From assembly GCA_029237695.1 (NCBI GenBank), contig JAQRGA010000054.1:1-64000 (forward strand): 64,000 nucleotides of DNA, in the 5' to 3' direction. Position numbers and translations under genes: made by a program. Source of the stretch: Conchocele bisecta. Taxonomy: Eukaryota > Mollusca > Bivalvia > Lucinida > Thyasiridae. The notes under the pieces are model-generated. The model ran no database searches. It saw only the letters and a program-made list of their open reading frames with translations, and was not told the DNA's origin. Position 1 is the first letter of the stretch; each line of letters starts with the position of its first letter. Positions 37,161 through 48,307 of this stretch are shown here, in pieces.

Positions 37161-37430
37161 TTACCATATAACCTCGAATTAACGCCCCCCCCCCCCCCCC
37201 CCCACCCCCCCCCCCCCTCCTAATAAATGCCACCCCCCTCCCCTCCCCCTCCAAATTAAATTTAAAAAAAAATAAATAAAAAATAAACTTACCAAGCACC
37301 GCCAATTTCAAACACAAATAATCCTTAAATCCGCACTCATTGCACCCTGTGACAAATTCACGTTCATGCCGCTCCCGCTAATCCCAGAGTCAAGGTCACA
37401 AGCCCACACAGTTGGAAATATTTACATATT
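37161..37430. repeat. Poly-C/CCT tract and decayed satellite
   Basis: A ~60-base C-rich tract (37187-37255) is followed by an A-rich stretch and one decayed satellite unit with GAGTCAAGGTCACA. No gene. Confidence 0.6.
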
Positions 37431-37529
37431 TTCGGGGTACCTGGGCCCACGCGGGGGGTATTCCGTAAGCCTCGCTTACTGACCAATCTAGTTTTATCTG
37501 GTCGAGACTTCGAACCTCACAATACGCAT

Positions 37530-37761
37530 TACTTTTGTCAATATATATAAGTGCTTTGATTTAACGACGGCACTGGCTCGATAACCTTGCATGTCGGGAC
37601 CGACTATTTAAGTCCCCATCCGATAGGACTAGGCTTGCACGAAGTTGTCTTGCCCAATGACAAGCCGAATCGGCCAATCGGAGCGTGTTGAGGTGGAAAT
37701 CGAACCAGGTGTCTCCAGACCCGCAGTTCGACGCTCTACCTACTGAGCTAATCCGGCCACC
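37530..37761 (-). mobile_element. tRNA-derived SINE
   Basis: On the minus strand the first ~75 bases (37761 to 37688) form a tRNA-like head. It has an A box in TTAGCTCAGTAGGTAGAGC and a B box in CTGGTTCGATTTCC, with spacing as in tRNAs. Acceptor pairing is poor, as expected for a SINE rather than a functional tRNA. A non-tRNA body follows (CCGATTCGGC, CAAGGTTATCGAGCCAGTG, TTAAATCAAAGCACT). The 3' end is not defined. Confidence 0.7.
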
Positions 37762-38748
37762 TTTGTCGATATCATTCTGTTCTTTTTATGACTGGTTGCT
37801 GGAGAGGGAAATAGGTGAAACTGCGAGGGTTATCACTATTGCTGTATGACCTCAATGTGGCATGATCGGCGAGAACATACTCCCAGATTATTGTTCAAGT
37901 CTTCATGTACACACATATGTAATGTACATTTAGTTATTAGTTTTCTTCAAATTGAGACTAACGTTCTACATGTAATCTATCTCATGCTTAGTTAATGTAA
38001 TTTGTAAGAGAAACACACATAAAAAAGAAATATATAATAAAATATAAACAAATCAAAATGTATGTGTATATATGTATGAAAAACTAAGATTCAAACTCAC
38101 TATCTACGGCATTGATATCCGTCACTCTAACCCCCCGACTACATAAGACTTGATGACAAATCTCAAAATCAATATTGAAAAGGAATACAGGCACGGGTAT
38201 ATTTACATGTCACACCTACTGTTGATTTCCGGTACTGTGGCAAGGGCAAACAAAGGTCACAGGAGATTCCATGTTGAACACTAATAGGTAAAGTAGGTGC
38301 ATTAAAAATGTAAAACTGACATTAGCATGACGATGTAGCATGCATGTCACCAATGTTTGCACAAAATATATTCAAGCAACGTTCAGGCATATTCTGAATC
38401 AAGTTGTCACTTTTGTTGTCACGTATATGCTGAAAAATAAAATAGTGAGCACAGGCACTCGAATCGTATATGTATCACACCATCATACGTCAAGTGCTCA
38501 TTGGTAATGCATGCATGAGCAAGTCAATATTAATCGATAGCAATGCACCTGTGTTTCATTATCTAATTTTAGAACATACAAGCACGTGCACCTATATCAA
38601 CCTGTGAACGATACATTTATTTTGTATCTGATGCATGTAGCGTAGTGGTAACAGTTCTTTCTTTTGTTTAATTAATCAACGTTGAGGGTTGTGGGTTCGA
38701 AACCAACATTAAGGATTTCCATAGAGAAAATCTGTTTTATCTATACTT
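37762..38748. other. Gene-free stretch
   Basis: No protein gene recognised. It contains a tRNA-like head at 38638-38712 and AT-rich sequence. Confidence 0.4.
38638..38712 (+). repeat. Degenerate tRNA-like / SINE head
   Basis: TAGCGTAGTGG fits a Pol III A box and GGTTCGAAACC fits a B box, about 45 bases apart. The arms do not fold into a full cloverleaf. Confidence 0.4.
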
Positions 38749-38907
38749 ACCTGTGATGTTACTTCTGCTATAAAGTAGCTATGAAGTTACAATTCCGGAT
38801 ACCATATTTCATAATATGAAATAAAAAACGAAGTCCACAAAGCCATCACATTAACCTCTTAAGTGGTATACAGGCAGGTGCCCGTATTCCCACAATGCCG
38901 CACTTCT
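38749..38907. repeat. DIRS A left inverted terminal repeat
   Basis: About 93% identical, as reverse complement, to 62918-63078. Confidence 0.8.
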
Positions 38908-39210
38908 TTTCTATACAATTCTATATACGGTACAGAGTTTGTGTACACAACTCCTCCGAAACCGTTCAGTCGATCGTTCTGAAACTATACACACGTCTTC
39001 TACACATATTGAAGATGTGCACCTTGGTGTTTTTATGCCGAAAAAATATTTTTTGACAAAAATATCACCTTTTAAACTTGGCCATTTTTTTCCACATTAT
39101 TGTATCCAATTCTATATAATTTCTACTTTACACACCTCTGCCTAAATTAGTATACATGTTTAGCACAACGAGAGGAAGAAATAATGCTATAGAGTTTCAA
39201 ATTATCATTA

Positions 39211-40469
39211 ATGTTTATTGCCTTGGTGACACCTTCTAGTAACAGATATACAGAGTTATGTTCGTTGTGTGCAAAGTGTCAGCAATTTCATTGCGCCTGT
39301 AATACAAATAATAATATTCATGACAGTGATATTTACATGTACAGAACGTCACCTGCATGTGATATACATGATAGAACTATCATGAATCATGGACATAGGG
39401 CGTACGTCCTAACCCTATCAAATAATAATAATGTCGACATTGTAAATAACGTATCCGATAATGTTAATGTCATGGAAAATGATCATAACCAATCTCAATC
39501 TGATTCATTAAATTTTAATCTAGTAAACAAAGGATTGAATATAGGACATTTAAACATACAAGGAATTTGTGGACCGAATTTAACAAAATTTTAGGAAATT
39601 AAATGTATGCTCACATACGATGCAAATAAAACCCTACACATTTTCGGCATGAGCGAAACTAAGCTAAAATACCATAAATTATCGGATACTTTTAAAATAG
39701 ACGGTTATTAAATACCATTTCGTAAAGATCATGTTTCAAATGGCGGTGGTGGTATAATAGTATATGTGAAAACGGGTATTAATGCAAAGCGTCGGGAAGA
39801 CTTGGAATCGCATGGTATATCATGCGTTTGGCTTGAGATAACCCCGAATATGGGAAAATCATTCTTAGTCGGATCTATTTATAGATCACCAGACTCAAAA
39901 ATTGATGGAATGATAGATTCGAAAAATTCATTGATCAAGTACTTAACACGGGTAAAGAATTTATTATTTTAGGAGATTTAAATAAGAATCTAATAAATGA
40001 TAAAGTAAACATTGAGTGGTCAAATTTCATCACATCACTGGGCATAAGCCAACTGATAAAAGAACCTACGCGAGTCACGGGAAACACAGCGACACAAATT
40101 GACCACATTTATACCAATTATGAGACGAATATATCTCAAGTACATGTGAAACACTTACATATTAGTGACCATTATGGCGTCTTCTGTAATAGAAAACTAT
40201 CAAGTTGCGATCAGAAGAATTCACACCAATCAATAACATATCGCTCATTTAAAACATTTAATGAACTAGATTTTATGAATGAGCTATCACGTGTTCCATG
40301 GGAAACTATTTTACTATCAAACGACATTGATCCCATGCTAGAAGTTTGGACAAACTTATTTTTTGAAATTGTGAATAGACATGCACCACTAAAAACTCAC
40401 CGGGTCAAAAAGAAAATTCAACCTGACTGGTTGTCAAGTGAAATTTTAGACTATGAAAGACGGGGATAA
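39211..40469 (+). pseudogene. LINE endonuclease (EEP-type) region
   Basis: Read in pieces: an N-terminal stretch with a Cys-rich motif (CSLCAKCQQFHCAC), then LNIGHLNIQGI (the usual N-x-R/Q start of LINE endonucleases), an IFGMSETKL segment (the catalytic E), NGGGGIIVYVK, WLEITPN and SIYRSPDS. Later come GDLN-type sequence after a stop at 39972, TQIDHIYTN and ISDHYGVFCN (the D-H pair). Stops at 39592, 39709 and 39972 and a frame change break the frame. Confidence 0.7.
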
Positions 40470-40708
40470 ATGCAAATTAAACAGAAATTAATTATGATGC
40501 ATATAAATATTTGCGAAACAAAGTATCATCTATGATCGAAAAATCTAAAAAAGAAACTTATACTCGTAAAATAGAAACTGGTAAAGATAATCCGAGGACA
40601 ATTTGGAAAATATTTAAGGAATATGGTGCATCACAGAATTCGCGTGAGAGCGGTGGAATACTGAGTGTGAAAAATGACGAAAATTAATTAATTTCAAATA
40701 TTGATGAT

Positions 40709-41827
40709 ATGGCAAATTTATTTAATAACTATTTTGTTAATGTTGCCTCGAAAATCAAGGGTCCGATTCAGCCATCAACATTTGAAGGGCTGCGCAATTC
40801 CGTAAATTCCAAAATACCAAATGACATTGTTTTCGAAATTCCGGAAGTAAGTGAACATTATGTTCGAAATTTTTTGTCTCGTCTTGATGTTTCTAAAGCT
40901 ACAGGTCTAGACAATATAGGACCGCGACTTTTGAAAGTTTCTGCAAATGTGATAGCTAAAAGCGTAAGCATTATCGTTAACAAAAGTATAGCTACTGGTA
41001 CTTTCCCGGATGTATGGAAAAATGCAAAGGTAACTCCGTTATACAAAAGCGGCGCAAAGGACGAAGTAAATAACTATCGGCCAATCTCAATATTACCCAC
41101 ATTATCCAAATTAATTGAAAAATTTGTAAATACACATATGACAGATTTTTTGAATAACTACAATTTATTACATAAATCGCAAAGTGGTTTTCGGCGCAAC
41201 CACTCAACAGAATCGGCTCTAATACTAATGATAGAAAAATGGCTAAATGCATTAAATGACGGAAAATTAGCTGGGTGTGTAATGGTTGATTTTCGGAAGG
41301 CATTCGATATGGTAGATCATGATATCCTCTTGCAAAAGCTTCACTGCTACCGATTTAGTGATCAAACATTAATGTGGTTTAATTCATAATTGAAGCAAAG
41401 AACACAGGTAACTTCAGTTAATGGTGCAAACTCAGAAGATATGTTTATTACATGCGGCGTGCCCCAGGGGTCTATACTAGGTCCAACATTATTTCTATTA
41501 TTTATTAATGATTTGCCTGCTATGCTGTCCGAGTCTGCTACAGGAACCGATTTATATGCTGATGACACAACCATTTATGATATCCAGAGTAACATTAATG
41601 AGGTAGAATCTAATTTGCAAATAGCATTAAATCAACTGAAACTGTGGTGCGAAACAAATGGTATGCTTTTAAATACTATCAAAACAAAAGTGATGCTTAT
41701 TTCAACCAGGCAGAGAAGAATAATACTGGATAAAAATGAAATTCACTTGACATATAATAATATAAATTTGGAAGTCACTACTGGTGATAAAATCCTTGGA
41801 CTAAAAATTAATGAAAATCTGCTTTGA
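40709..41827 (+). pseudogene. LINE reverse transcriptase
   Basis: The first frame (to 41389) has ATGLDNIGPRLLK, VTPLYKSGAKDEVNNYRPIS, QSGFRRNHSTESAL and MVDFRKAFDMVDHDIL (motif A). After an in-frame TAA at 41387-41389, the same frame continues with GVPQGSILGP (motif B) and LYADDTTIY (motif C, catalytic DD). It ends at 41827 within the thumb region. Nearly intact, with the single nonsense codon between motifs A and B as the main lesion. Confidence 0.85.
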
Positions 41828-43140
41828 TGAAACTATATTTTTGCAGATAGCTAAAATAATGTACAAAACCCTCAATGGATTAGTTCCCGCATATTTAAGT
41901 GAAATGTTTATTATGCAATCAACATGACTGGAGAACACTAACATAACACTACAATCTGTGACAAACGAGGCCCTGCATGTTCCTAGACCTAAAACAAAAT
42001 TATTTAAAGGTAGTCTGTCTTATATGGAACAGCATTCCATTAAACATTCGAAATGCGAGCAGTATAAATGTATTCACAGCTCGATGTTCGTCATGGATGA
42101 AATGTCCGTAGATGTCATTAAATGGACCTACCACCACCAGTATCATAAAAATACATTCCATAAATTACATGCAAAACAGCCGTAATAGCCCTATTTATTG
42201 TGACGTCGTTTGTTTTGGGAAATCTCAATGAAATATGGAGATTGCCGGAAAGAAATGATATCCCAATGTGTATGGTTGTTATATGACGAGTTACCGAAAT
42301 AATAGACTACCGGTAATTATATTGTGATATCCTTCGTTTAGACATTTCCCGGTTTATAGCTGTGTCGACAGATGAGTCTCCCGGTATTAAGGGATATTAC
42401 GATTTGATATGGCAAAAACGGTCTTATTGTCTCGACAAATTAATGTTGACCCTGACCGTCGTTCGCATAAGCACAGTCTGATCTGGGTCATTATTGTTTG
42501 TTATCCAGTCACTAACATTTAATCACTAATGTCTACACCGAACGGACTCTGTAGGTATATTAGTATTTGATCATGAGTTTCGGGTCGGTCAGCATCTGCA
42601 ATCTGCTCGTGTCTGAGACAATAAGCGCGGTTTTGTCATAAATTATCATGTTAAAATTGCGTATTGCAAGCAACCCAACGTTTGCCAGCTACGTGTAGCT
42701 GGTGGCAGTTGGGTTGCATCATTTGTTTTATACATGCCATAACCTGTTCACTGTAAATATGTTTTTGTGTTTGAGAGGGCCCTAGGGAAGATTGGTGCAC
42801 GCCAACTTGGTTACCCTCTTTAAATAAAGAATTTACTTACTTACTTACTTACTTCACATTTCTGCATCTTTTACGGGCGTATTTTGTGACTTACGGCACT
42901 CTTGTTACGTTTTATTATTGTCGATAAATGTGTCTTGAGTATGCACTCGTCGTAACGTTATGTCCGCGGTGGCACAGTGACAAAAGACCACAAGAAAAAA
43001 TATGTACTATACAATGTTTATTATTATAGATATTTAATATAATGTGCCAAGTCCAAGTGCCAAGTGCCAAGTGCTCAATTGTATTATATGTAACAACTAT
43101 GATAATAGTTTTTGTTTTGGGATAGTTTCGTATAAGAAAT
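41828..43140. other. LINE 3' region and unassigned sequence
   Basis: No gene. It holds the LINE 3' untranslated region with the ACTT tail (to about 42860) and a hairpin at 42670-42717. GTGCCAAGTGCCAAGTGC micro-repeats lie near 43050. Confidence 0.45.
42670..42717. repeat. Hairpin-forming inverted repeat
   Basis: GCAACCCAAC/GTTGGGTTGC outer arms and GCCAGCTAC/GTAGCTGG inner arms. Confidence 0.7.
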
Positions 43141-43277
43141 CTTACGAGGACAAGTCACTTTTTCAAAATGACTTGCCCTGAAAATTATATTTTCCAGGAC
43201 AAGTCAGGGTAAGTCACTTTTTTCAAGTCACTTGTCCGGGACAAGTGGCTAAAAAATCAATTTGTACAGCCCTGCAA
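43140..43277 (-). mobile_element. Possible terminus of a hAT-like non-autonomous element
   Basis: Read on the minus strand the block begins CAGGGCTGTACAAATTGATT. It contains repeated palindromes of ACTTGTCC/GGACAAGT and TGACTTGCCC. hAT elements often start CAG(G/A)G. Only one end is seen: no matching CAGCCCTG partner was found in the neighbourhood, so the assignment is weak. Confidence 0.3.
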
Positions 43278-43931
43278 GGGTATCCCCACCTTCTCAGTAC
43301 AGCATTGCACACCGATTGACACAGTGTCCATGCTCTGTCAGTACCGGTGTGTTCTGGCGAGACAGATAGTCTGCCAGAATATTGCTCCTTCCTGTGATGT
43401 GTCTGGCAGTCAACGTCATTCCGTGACTGACACAACAGCAGGAGTTCCTTCGTCTCCAGGCAAAGGGGAACTGAATGCGTTCCTCCCTGTTTGTTCAGGT
43501 AAGCGACAACTGCAGTGTTGTCTGTCGCTACCTGAACATGTTTGCCTGTGATATACTGCAGAGACTGTTGTACTGCCAGTACTACAGCTCTGAGTTCCAA
43601 CATGTTGATATGCTTCTCCAACATATCTACTGCCCAACTCCCCTTCATCATGTGTCCCAACGGTTCCAGATGAGCTCCCCAACCTGTGTTGGAGGCGTCT
43701 GTGGAGAGAAACATTTCCGGTTCCTTCTCTACCATTGGAACGCCCTGAAGGTAGCGTGACTTCCTGGCCCAGAGTGCCCAGTAATGACAGAACGCCCCTG
43801 GCAGACATTCGAACCGAATCCAGAGCTTTGAATACTGCTTTCAAGGTACTCTGAATCCTGTCCGATGGAACTCTGACTCTGCCTACATCGGTAAGGAAGT
43901 TCATCCCCACGTAGCAAAAGTCCTGAGATGG
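43278..43931 (-). pseudogene. DIRS A reverse transcriptase C-terminus and RNase H
   Basis: Minus strand, read from the Polinton insertion point (43931) downwards. The RT connector (DFCYVGMNFLTDVGRVRVPS) and MSARGVLSLLGTLGQE come first. After a frameshift near 43760 comes RNase H: EMFLSTDASNTGWGAHLEP, HINMLELRAVVLAVQ, VATDNTAVVAYLNKQGG. Another shift near 43400 precedes a decayed end. The N-terminal RT part is 59422-60137, on the other side of the Polinton. The two flanks are in register when one copy of the short target duplication is discounted. Confidence 0.75.
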
Positions 43932-43932
43932 A
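43927..43932. repeat. Polinton target-site duplication, left copy
   Basis: GATGG(A) here is repeated at 59422-59427 directly after the right terminus. It is read either as a 5-bp duplication with AGTAGT termini or as the usual Polinton 6 bp (GATGGA) with one terminal base lost on the left. Confidence 0.7.
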
Positions 43933-44119
43933 GTAGTATATAAGAGTCACAATGATACCATCACCCTCTGGAAGGCACCGGCTACGCGCGGCGCCCCCCA
44001 CCGCATGGTGGTATCATTGGTGACTCTTATATACTACTACTGCGAGACCATATATTTATGACATGAGAAGATACACCCTATTAGAGATAAGAATCCCTAT
44101 GTTATACTCAGTATATATA
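43932..44119. repeat. Polinton left terminal inverted repeat with terminal hairpin
   Basis: 188 bases, differing from the right copy at two positions (about 43950 and 44041). The first 108 bases are themselves palindromic: AGTAGTATATAAGAGTCA at the tip is complementary to the stretch ending at 44039, enclosing a GC-rich loop (CGGCTACGCGCGGCGCC). The inner end carries ACACCCTATTAGAGATAAGA and TTATACTCAGTATA. Confidence 0.95.
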
Positions 44120-44368
44120 TACAACAATCTGTCATACATTTATTACGAATAAAATAACAACTGACACCCTATTAAAGATAAGAAATCCATAAGTTATACT
44201 CAGTATATTACAACAATCTGTCATAAATATCAACTGACACCCTATTAAAGACAAGTTATCCATAAGTTATACTAAGTATATTACAACAATCTGTCATACA
44301 TTTATTACAAATAAAATATAAACTTACACCCTATTGAAGATAAAAATCTATTGGTTATACTCAGTATA
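44072..44368 (+). promoter_or_regulatory. Repeated TATACTCAGTATA region upstream of polB
   Basis: Four degenerate copies of ACACCCTATTAAAGATAAGA...TTATACTCAGTATA (centred near 44110, 44203, 44278 and 44360) alternate with ACAACAATCTGTCATA. The last TATACTCAGTATA abuts the polB ATG at 44369. The box is palindromic (TATACT-C-AGTATA). The same box lies in the right terminal repeat next to the Cys-rich ORF. Promoter or operator function is inferred from this position. Confidence 0.55.
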
Positions 44369-46153
44369 ATGCCTACCATAAAGCAAATGAGAGAGCAAGC
44401 TAAGAGTTGGGGAATTTCCCTAAGAGGTTTGAGACTCAAGAAAGCTATAGCAGATAGGATAAGTGACGCGCGAGCCGTCGTCTACGAGGAGAGGCTGCGG
44501 CGTGCGGTTTCGACCGGACGACTGCCCGCCGACCCCGAAAAACGCTCCGAGAAATTGGAGAACGAGACGACGGCAAGTCTGCGTGCCACCGCTTACGCGC
44601 AGCGTGTAAAAGAAGATCCCAGCGCACGTAGAAAACCCCTATACAAGGCGTACTACAATAAGATTTATCAAGGATTGGTGGGGAGACCTCTTAAGAGTAG
44701 GAGACAGCTCGCCAGAGATTTGGTGGAGGAGGGTCCCAGGGTTCTCGCCGAATATGGCGAAGCTAGGGAAACTGTTGATAGGGGTAGGAGGATAGTATGG
44801 ACTTTCGAGAGGGGGGTAGACGGGGAGATCGCTAATCGCATAATGAATAAAATTCGCCCAGAGATGACCACGGCATGTTATCTGAGGTATTCGTGCTCTT
44901 ATCGTATTAGGAACATCGAGACCGACGAAACGATGATCTATCACAAACAATCAAAGGGCAGTCCGTGGATAAACGAGATTTCCAAAGCGGAGAGTTGGAT
45001 ATCCGATAGAGAGAAAGGTCGAATGGACATCGACAAAGTCGATAGACCAAACACAAAATGGACCTTCGTTCGTTGGATATCGGTAGAGGTGAAGATGATC
45101 ATCGATGCGCAACAACTTCTCATGCGAGCGGGAAAACTCCCAGACTGGTTAAGACAAAAAAAGGGAATGTATTCCGTCGACACGTACGACGACTACTTGT
45201 GTCTGTTTAGGTGCATAGCCATCCACCGTGGAGGGAGACCAGACCGCTGTTGTGAGAAGGCACGAGCTCTGGCTCGCGAATACCTCGGGCACGATAACGG
45301 TACATAGGGTGATAGACTACACGCCCGGCAAACCGTTTCAATGGTTCGTGGAAGAGTCACCGCTGCCAGACGGACGGGGGACGTCGACAAGAGCAAGGCG
45401 GTGTTGGCGGAGATATTCAAACTGGTTGGCAACGCGTGTTGTGGCAAGCTGATAGAGGCACAAGAGAGACACCTGAACACCACATATGCGAAGGATGAGA
45501 AGACTGTCGACCGGGCACTGAGGTCGGCGTGGTTCGAAGACCTGGAGGAGATTGGGGAGGCTTACGAGATATCGAGCAGGAAGACTCGAGTGGTGATCAA
45601 CAGACCGTTTCAGTGTGGCATAGCGGTCTACCAGTTGGCCAAGCTCCGGATGCTGGAGTTCTACTACGACTTCTTGGACAAGTACGTGGATCGCGGAGAT
45701 TTTGAGCTGATACAGATGGACACTGACAGCATGTACTTCGCGCTGTCGGAGAAGACGCTGGCGGCGGTGGTGAGAAAGAATATGAAGAGAAAGTTCAATA
45801 AGGAGAAGACCGAGTGGTTGGCGTGGGACGTGTGGAGCAACAGAACTCCGGGACTGTTCAAGCTGGAATTCGAAGGGGATAGAGCCATCGCTCTGTGTAG
45901 CAAGTGTTACTACGTGAGTGGTGATGGAAAATCTAAGCACTCGGCTAAGGGGATGTCGAAGAGATCTAACGATCTGACTTGGGGAAGGTACAAGAGTGCT
46001 CTCGAAGGGGGTAGGGATATGGCGGAGAACAGGGGATTCCGAATGGTTAACGGGGTGATAAAGACGTACAAGCAGGATAAGTTGGGGTTGTCGGCGTACT
46101 ACGACAAGAGGAGAGTGATGGAAGACGGGTTACACACCGAGCCTATAGGATAG
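44369..46153 (+). pseudogene. polB: Protein-primed-type DNA polymerase B, internally deleted
   Basis: ATG at 44369, directly after the TATACTCAGTATA box. The N-terminal 30 residues (IKQMREQAKSWGISLRGLR) look SAP-like. The conserved N-terminal region follows (TYDDYLCLFRCIAIHRG). At about 45290-45310 the sequence jumps to the C-terminal half (VIDYTPGKPFQWFVEE), and a frameshift near 45355 leads to VTAARRTGD, KLVGNACCGKLIE (motif B position) and QMDTDSMYFAL (motif C, catalytic DTD). The 3'-5' exonuclease motifs and palm motif A are absent. About 590 residues remain, against the ~1000 or more usual in Polintons. Replicative function is lost. Confidence 0.85.
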
Positions 46154-46183
46154 GTAAAAAAAAAAGAAAAAAAGGAGAGAATA

Positions 46184-47529
46184 CTAAAGACTCTGACGAT
46201 CCGGGGGTAGCTGGGTGTCAGAAGGCACCATAAGAAGTTCTTCGCGAACAAACCCTCGAGATGGCCCATCATCCAAATAGTAGAGCACGGGCTCATCAGG
46301 TTTGGTAATAGATCGATCTAGATGATATATATTGAGAGACCACACGGGATCAGTCGCGCGGCGGCTGCCACCTTCGAGCTCTCCCGGTTGATAGAGGTAC
46401 CAGACGTCAATATCTGATGGAAGCCGTTGCTCCTCTAAACCAACGGGTCGCCCGCGCGAGACGGCAGAGGGCTTGCTTGTCACCCTTTTAAACTTGATAG
46501 CATCTACGGGCTTCTTACCTATCAATCTGGTCACCGCTCCGTTCAGTGCGGTGACCACGGCGAGCAGTCTGGCCACCCACTCGGTCGATAGCGAATGAGG
46601 GTATACAAGTTCTTTGGCGTATTGGTGTCCGAACAGTCTCTCAGCCAGGGTTCGATTGAAGCGCTCCACGATCCCCTGGTCCCGGTGGATGTTGACGCGG
46701 CCGCGTCTGACAGAAACGTTGTGCTTAGACAATAGATGAGAGACCACGCCCATGAACTCGCGGCCGGGATCGACCTGGAGAAGATTCGGCCATTTGAGAG
46801 GACTCCTCTTATATATTCGGGAAAGAGCCTCGGCCACCTCCTTAGACTCTTTAGTGGCCAACGGCTCAGCCCCCTTATAACGACTCGCTACGTCAACGAT
46901 TGTCAGTGCGTACTTGTACGTCTTGCGACCGACGCGATCGTGAGGGAGAAACAGGAGATCCGCTTGGTGAACTTGGTTCGGCACCGGCACGTCGAATTTC
47001 GGGCGCGGAATATTGTGAGGCGCGGGTAAATAGATCTGCCAGATGGCCTGCTTCTTGAGCCATTCCTTGACAGCGTTTTCTGAAACCTTGGTCGCCGCCG
47101 TGAGGTTCTTGATGGCAGCGAGTCCCTTCCAGTAGCCGCGGGGGCTGTAATACGTGTTTGCTAGCTTGCGCGCTAGGCGAACCGATAGTTTGGTATCAAG
47201 TATTCTAATATATCGGACAATCTCCAACATGCCCTCGCCAGATCGTCCGGTAACTGCGTCGATAATAATAAACCTTTGTTGGAAGTACAATTGCGATTGG
47301 GGGTTAAGTTCTGAAGGAACTTGGGAAAATCTAATTCATCCAATCCCCCAGGATTGGTGGAGGAATCTAACATCCGCTTTGCGAAAAGGGTGGCCGCTTT
47401 TTTGTCCTCGCGCCACGTCTCGAGAGAATCTCGGGCCAGATGAATCATACTCTTTGCGCCAGCTATACGGTGTTTAAGGGCAGTGTAGCCTACATCAATC
47501 ATAGCAAAATAAAGTTTGTCAACTGACAT
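46184..47529 (-). pseudogene. Polinton integrase (rve family), frameshifted
   Basis: ATG at 47529 (MSVDKLYFAMIDVG), preceded by ATATATAT sequence. The first ~98 codons run in one frame, and the reading then shifts near 47235 to MLEIVRYIR, the NTYYSPRGYWKGLAAIK region and the catalytic core. The core shows the D,D,E triad: HQADLLFLP, LLQVDPGREF, QGIVERFNR, with 34 residues between the second D and E. A C-terminal domain of ~130 residues follows. The gene converges on polB, with 30 bases between the stops. It would catalyse element insertion. Only the frameshift breaks it, so it is either a recent lesion or an assembly error. Confidence 0.85.
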
Positions 47530-47585
47530 CGTTCTATATATATTATATATTATTAAAATAATATTAATTAATTTTGTAAAAATTA

Positions 47586-48026
47586 TTAATTAATTTGAAA
47601 TCTCGATTGAATATAGTAGCCGACGAGACCCACCACACCCATTCCCACGACGATGAACGCGATCTCGCGATCTTTTTGGGGCTCTGACGGTACATAGAAA
47701 TCTGAAAGTTGGGGCTCGCGATCCAGCGGCGCGAGACTTTTCTGTGGATATGCCAGCGCGTACTCGCGGTTGGCTTCTTCAACGTTCTGGAAAGTTTGTG
47801 CGGCGTGATTCTCGCGGTGAAGCTCTTCGTTGACCCAGTCCAGATGGGCGTTTCGTTTTTTTTACCACGCTTCCTTTGCGCTATTGAGTTGTTCTACAGC
47901 TATATCGTGATGCTTGCGCTCCTCATCCACGTTCGAGCTTCTCATTTTAGAGAATAAAAAGTTGCTACCGCTGAACGCCAATGCGTTTACAAGCGCACCA
48001 CCTATCATTATTCCGATTGAAGCCAT
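47586..48026 (-). pseudogene. Conserved Polinton protein with internal nonsense codon
   Basis: ATG at 48026, followed by MASIGIMIGGALVNALAFSG, an N-terminal hydrophobic segment. A charged, helical region with alternating acidic and basic residues (DEERKHHDIAVEQLNSA) follows, and the frame ends with a hydrophobic C-terminal segment (IAFIVVGMGVVGLVG), giving 146 residues. Codon 55 is TAA in an A8 run (47862-47864); the frame beyond it remains open to 47586. I recall this layout from Polinton gene sets but know no function. A small two-TM coiled-coil virion or membrane protein is likely. Confidence 0.65.
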
Positions 48027-48260
48027 TTATTTCCATATATTAACGGGTAGAATTCCGGCTTTAATTACATAATCTCGGGTCCAAAATGCGGCCGCTACAT
48101 CTAAGGTCGCGAGCCCTATGTCTCTCACAGTAAAGTCCAATTTGGGAGCGGACCCTCCTAGGGCCATCTTTGATAGTCGAGCATACCCGATACTGAAACC
48201 CGATATCACCACGGCGTGATAAAGCACATTCACTATCATTTTACCATCTTGTTCAGCCAT
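48027..48260 (-). CDS. Small conserved Polinton membrane protein
   Basis: 77 codons from ATG at 48260 (MAEQDGKMIVNVLYHAVVIS), intact. It has a hydrophobic N-terminal segment (residues ~9-25), then GYARLSKMALGG, a PKLDFTVRDIGLATLDVA segment and a C-terminal amphipathic end. Its stop touches the start of the next gene (48026), so the two lie head to tail and may be co-transcribed. The sequence style matches a small protein recurrent in Polintons. The function is unknown. Confidence 0.7.
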   Translation of the reverse strand: MAEQDGKMIVNVLYHAVVISGFSIGYARLSKMALGGSAPKLDFTVRDIGLATLDVAAAFWTRDYVIKAGILPVNIWK

Positions 48261-48307
48261 TGTTGATAATTATAATTATTGCATATAAAAGGGATCGCGA
48301 TCAATGT

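Larger units (their letters stand above)
39190..42860 (+). mobile_element. Decayed non-LTR retrotransposon (Jockey/CR1/L2-like)
   Basis: An endonuclease region (39520-40440) is followed by a reverse transcriptase (40709-41827) and a 3' untranslated region that ends in TTTAAATAAAGAATTTACTT with four to five ACTT repeats. The RT-endonuclease order, the FINDLP/YADDT style and a short microsatellite tail are typical of Jockey/CR1/L2-type LINEs. The 5' end is approximate and I saw no clear target duplication. Multiple stops and shifts make it dead. Confidence 0.75.

Noticed and set aside
37688..37761. Functional tRNA gene
   Set aside because: A and B boxes are good, but acceptor and anticodon stems pair poorly and a SINE body follows.
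43932..44119. LTR of a retrovirus-like element
   Set aside because: The ends are inverted rather than direct, and the internal genes are polB, packaging ATPase and capsid type.
44639..45940. Minus-strand frames of 60-200 codons opposite polB
   Set aside because: Shadow frames of the polymerase gene; they lack recognisable motifs, while the plus strand has the catalytic DTDS.
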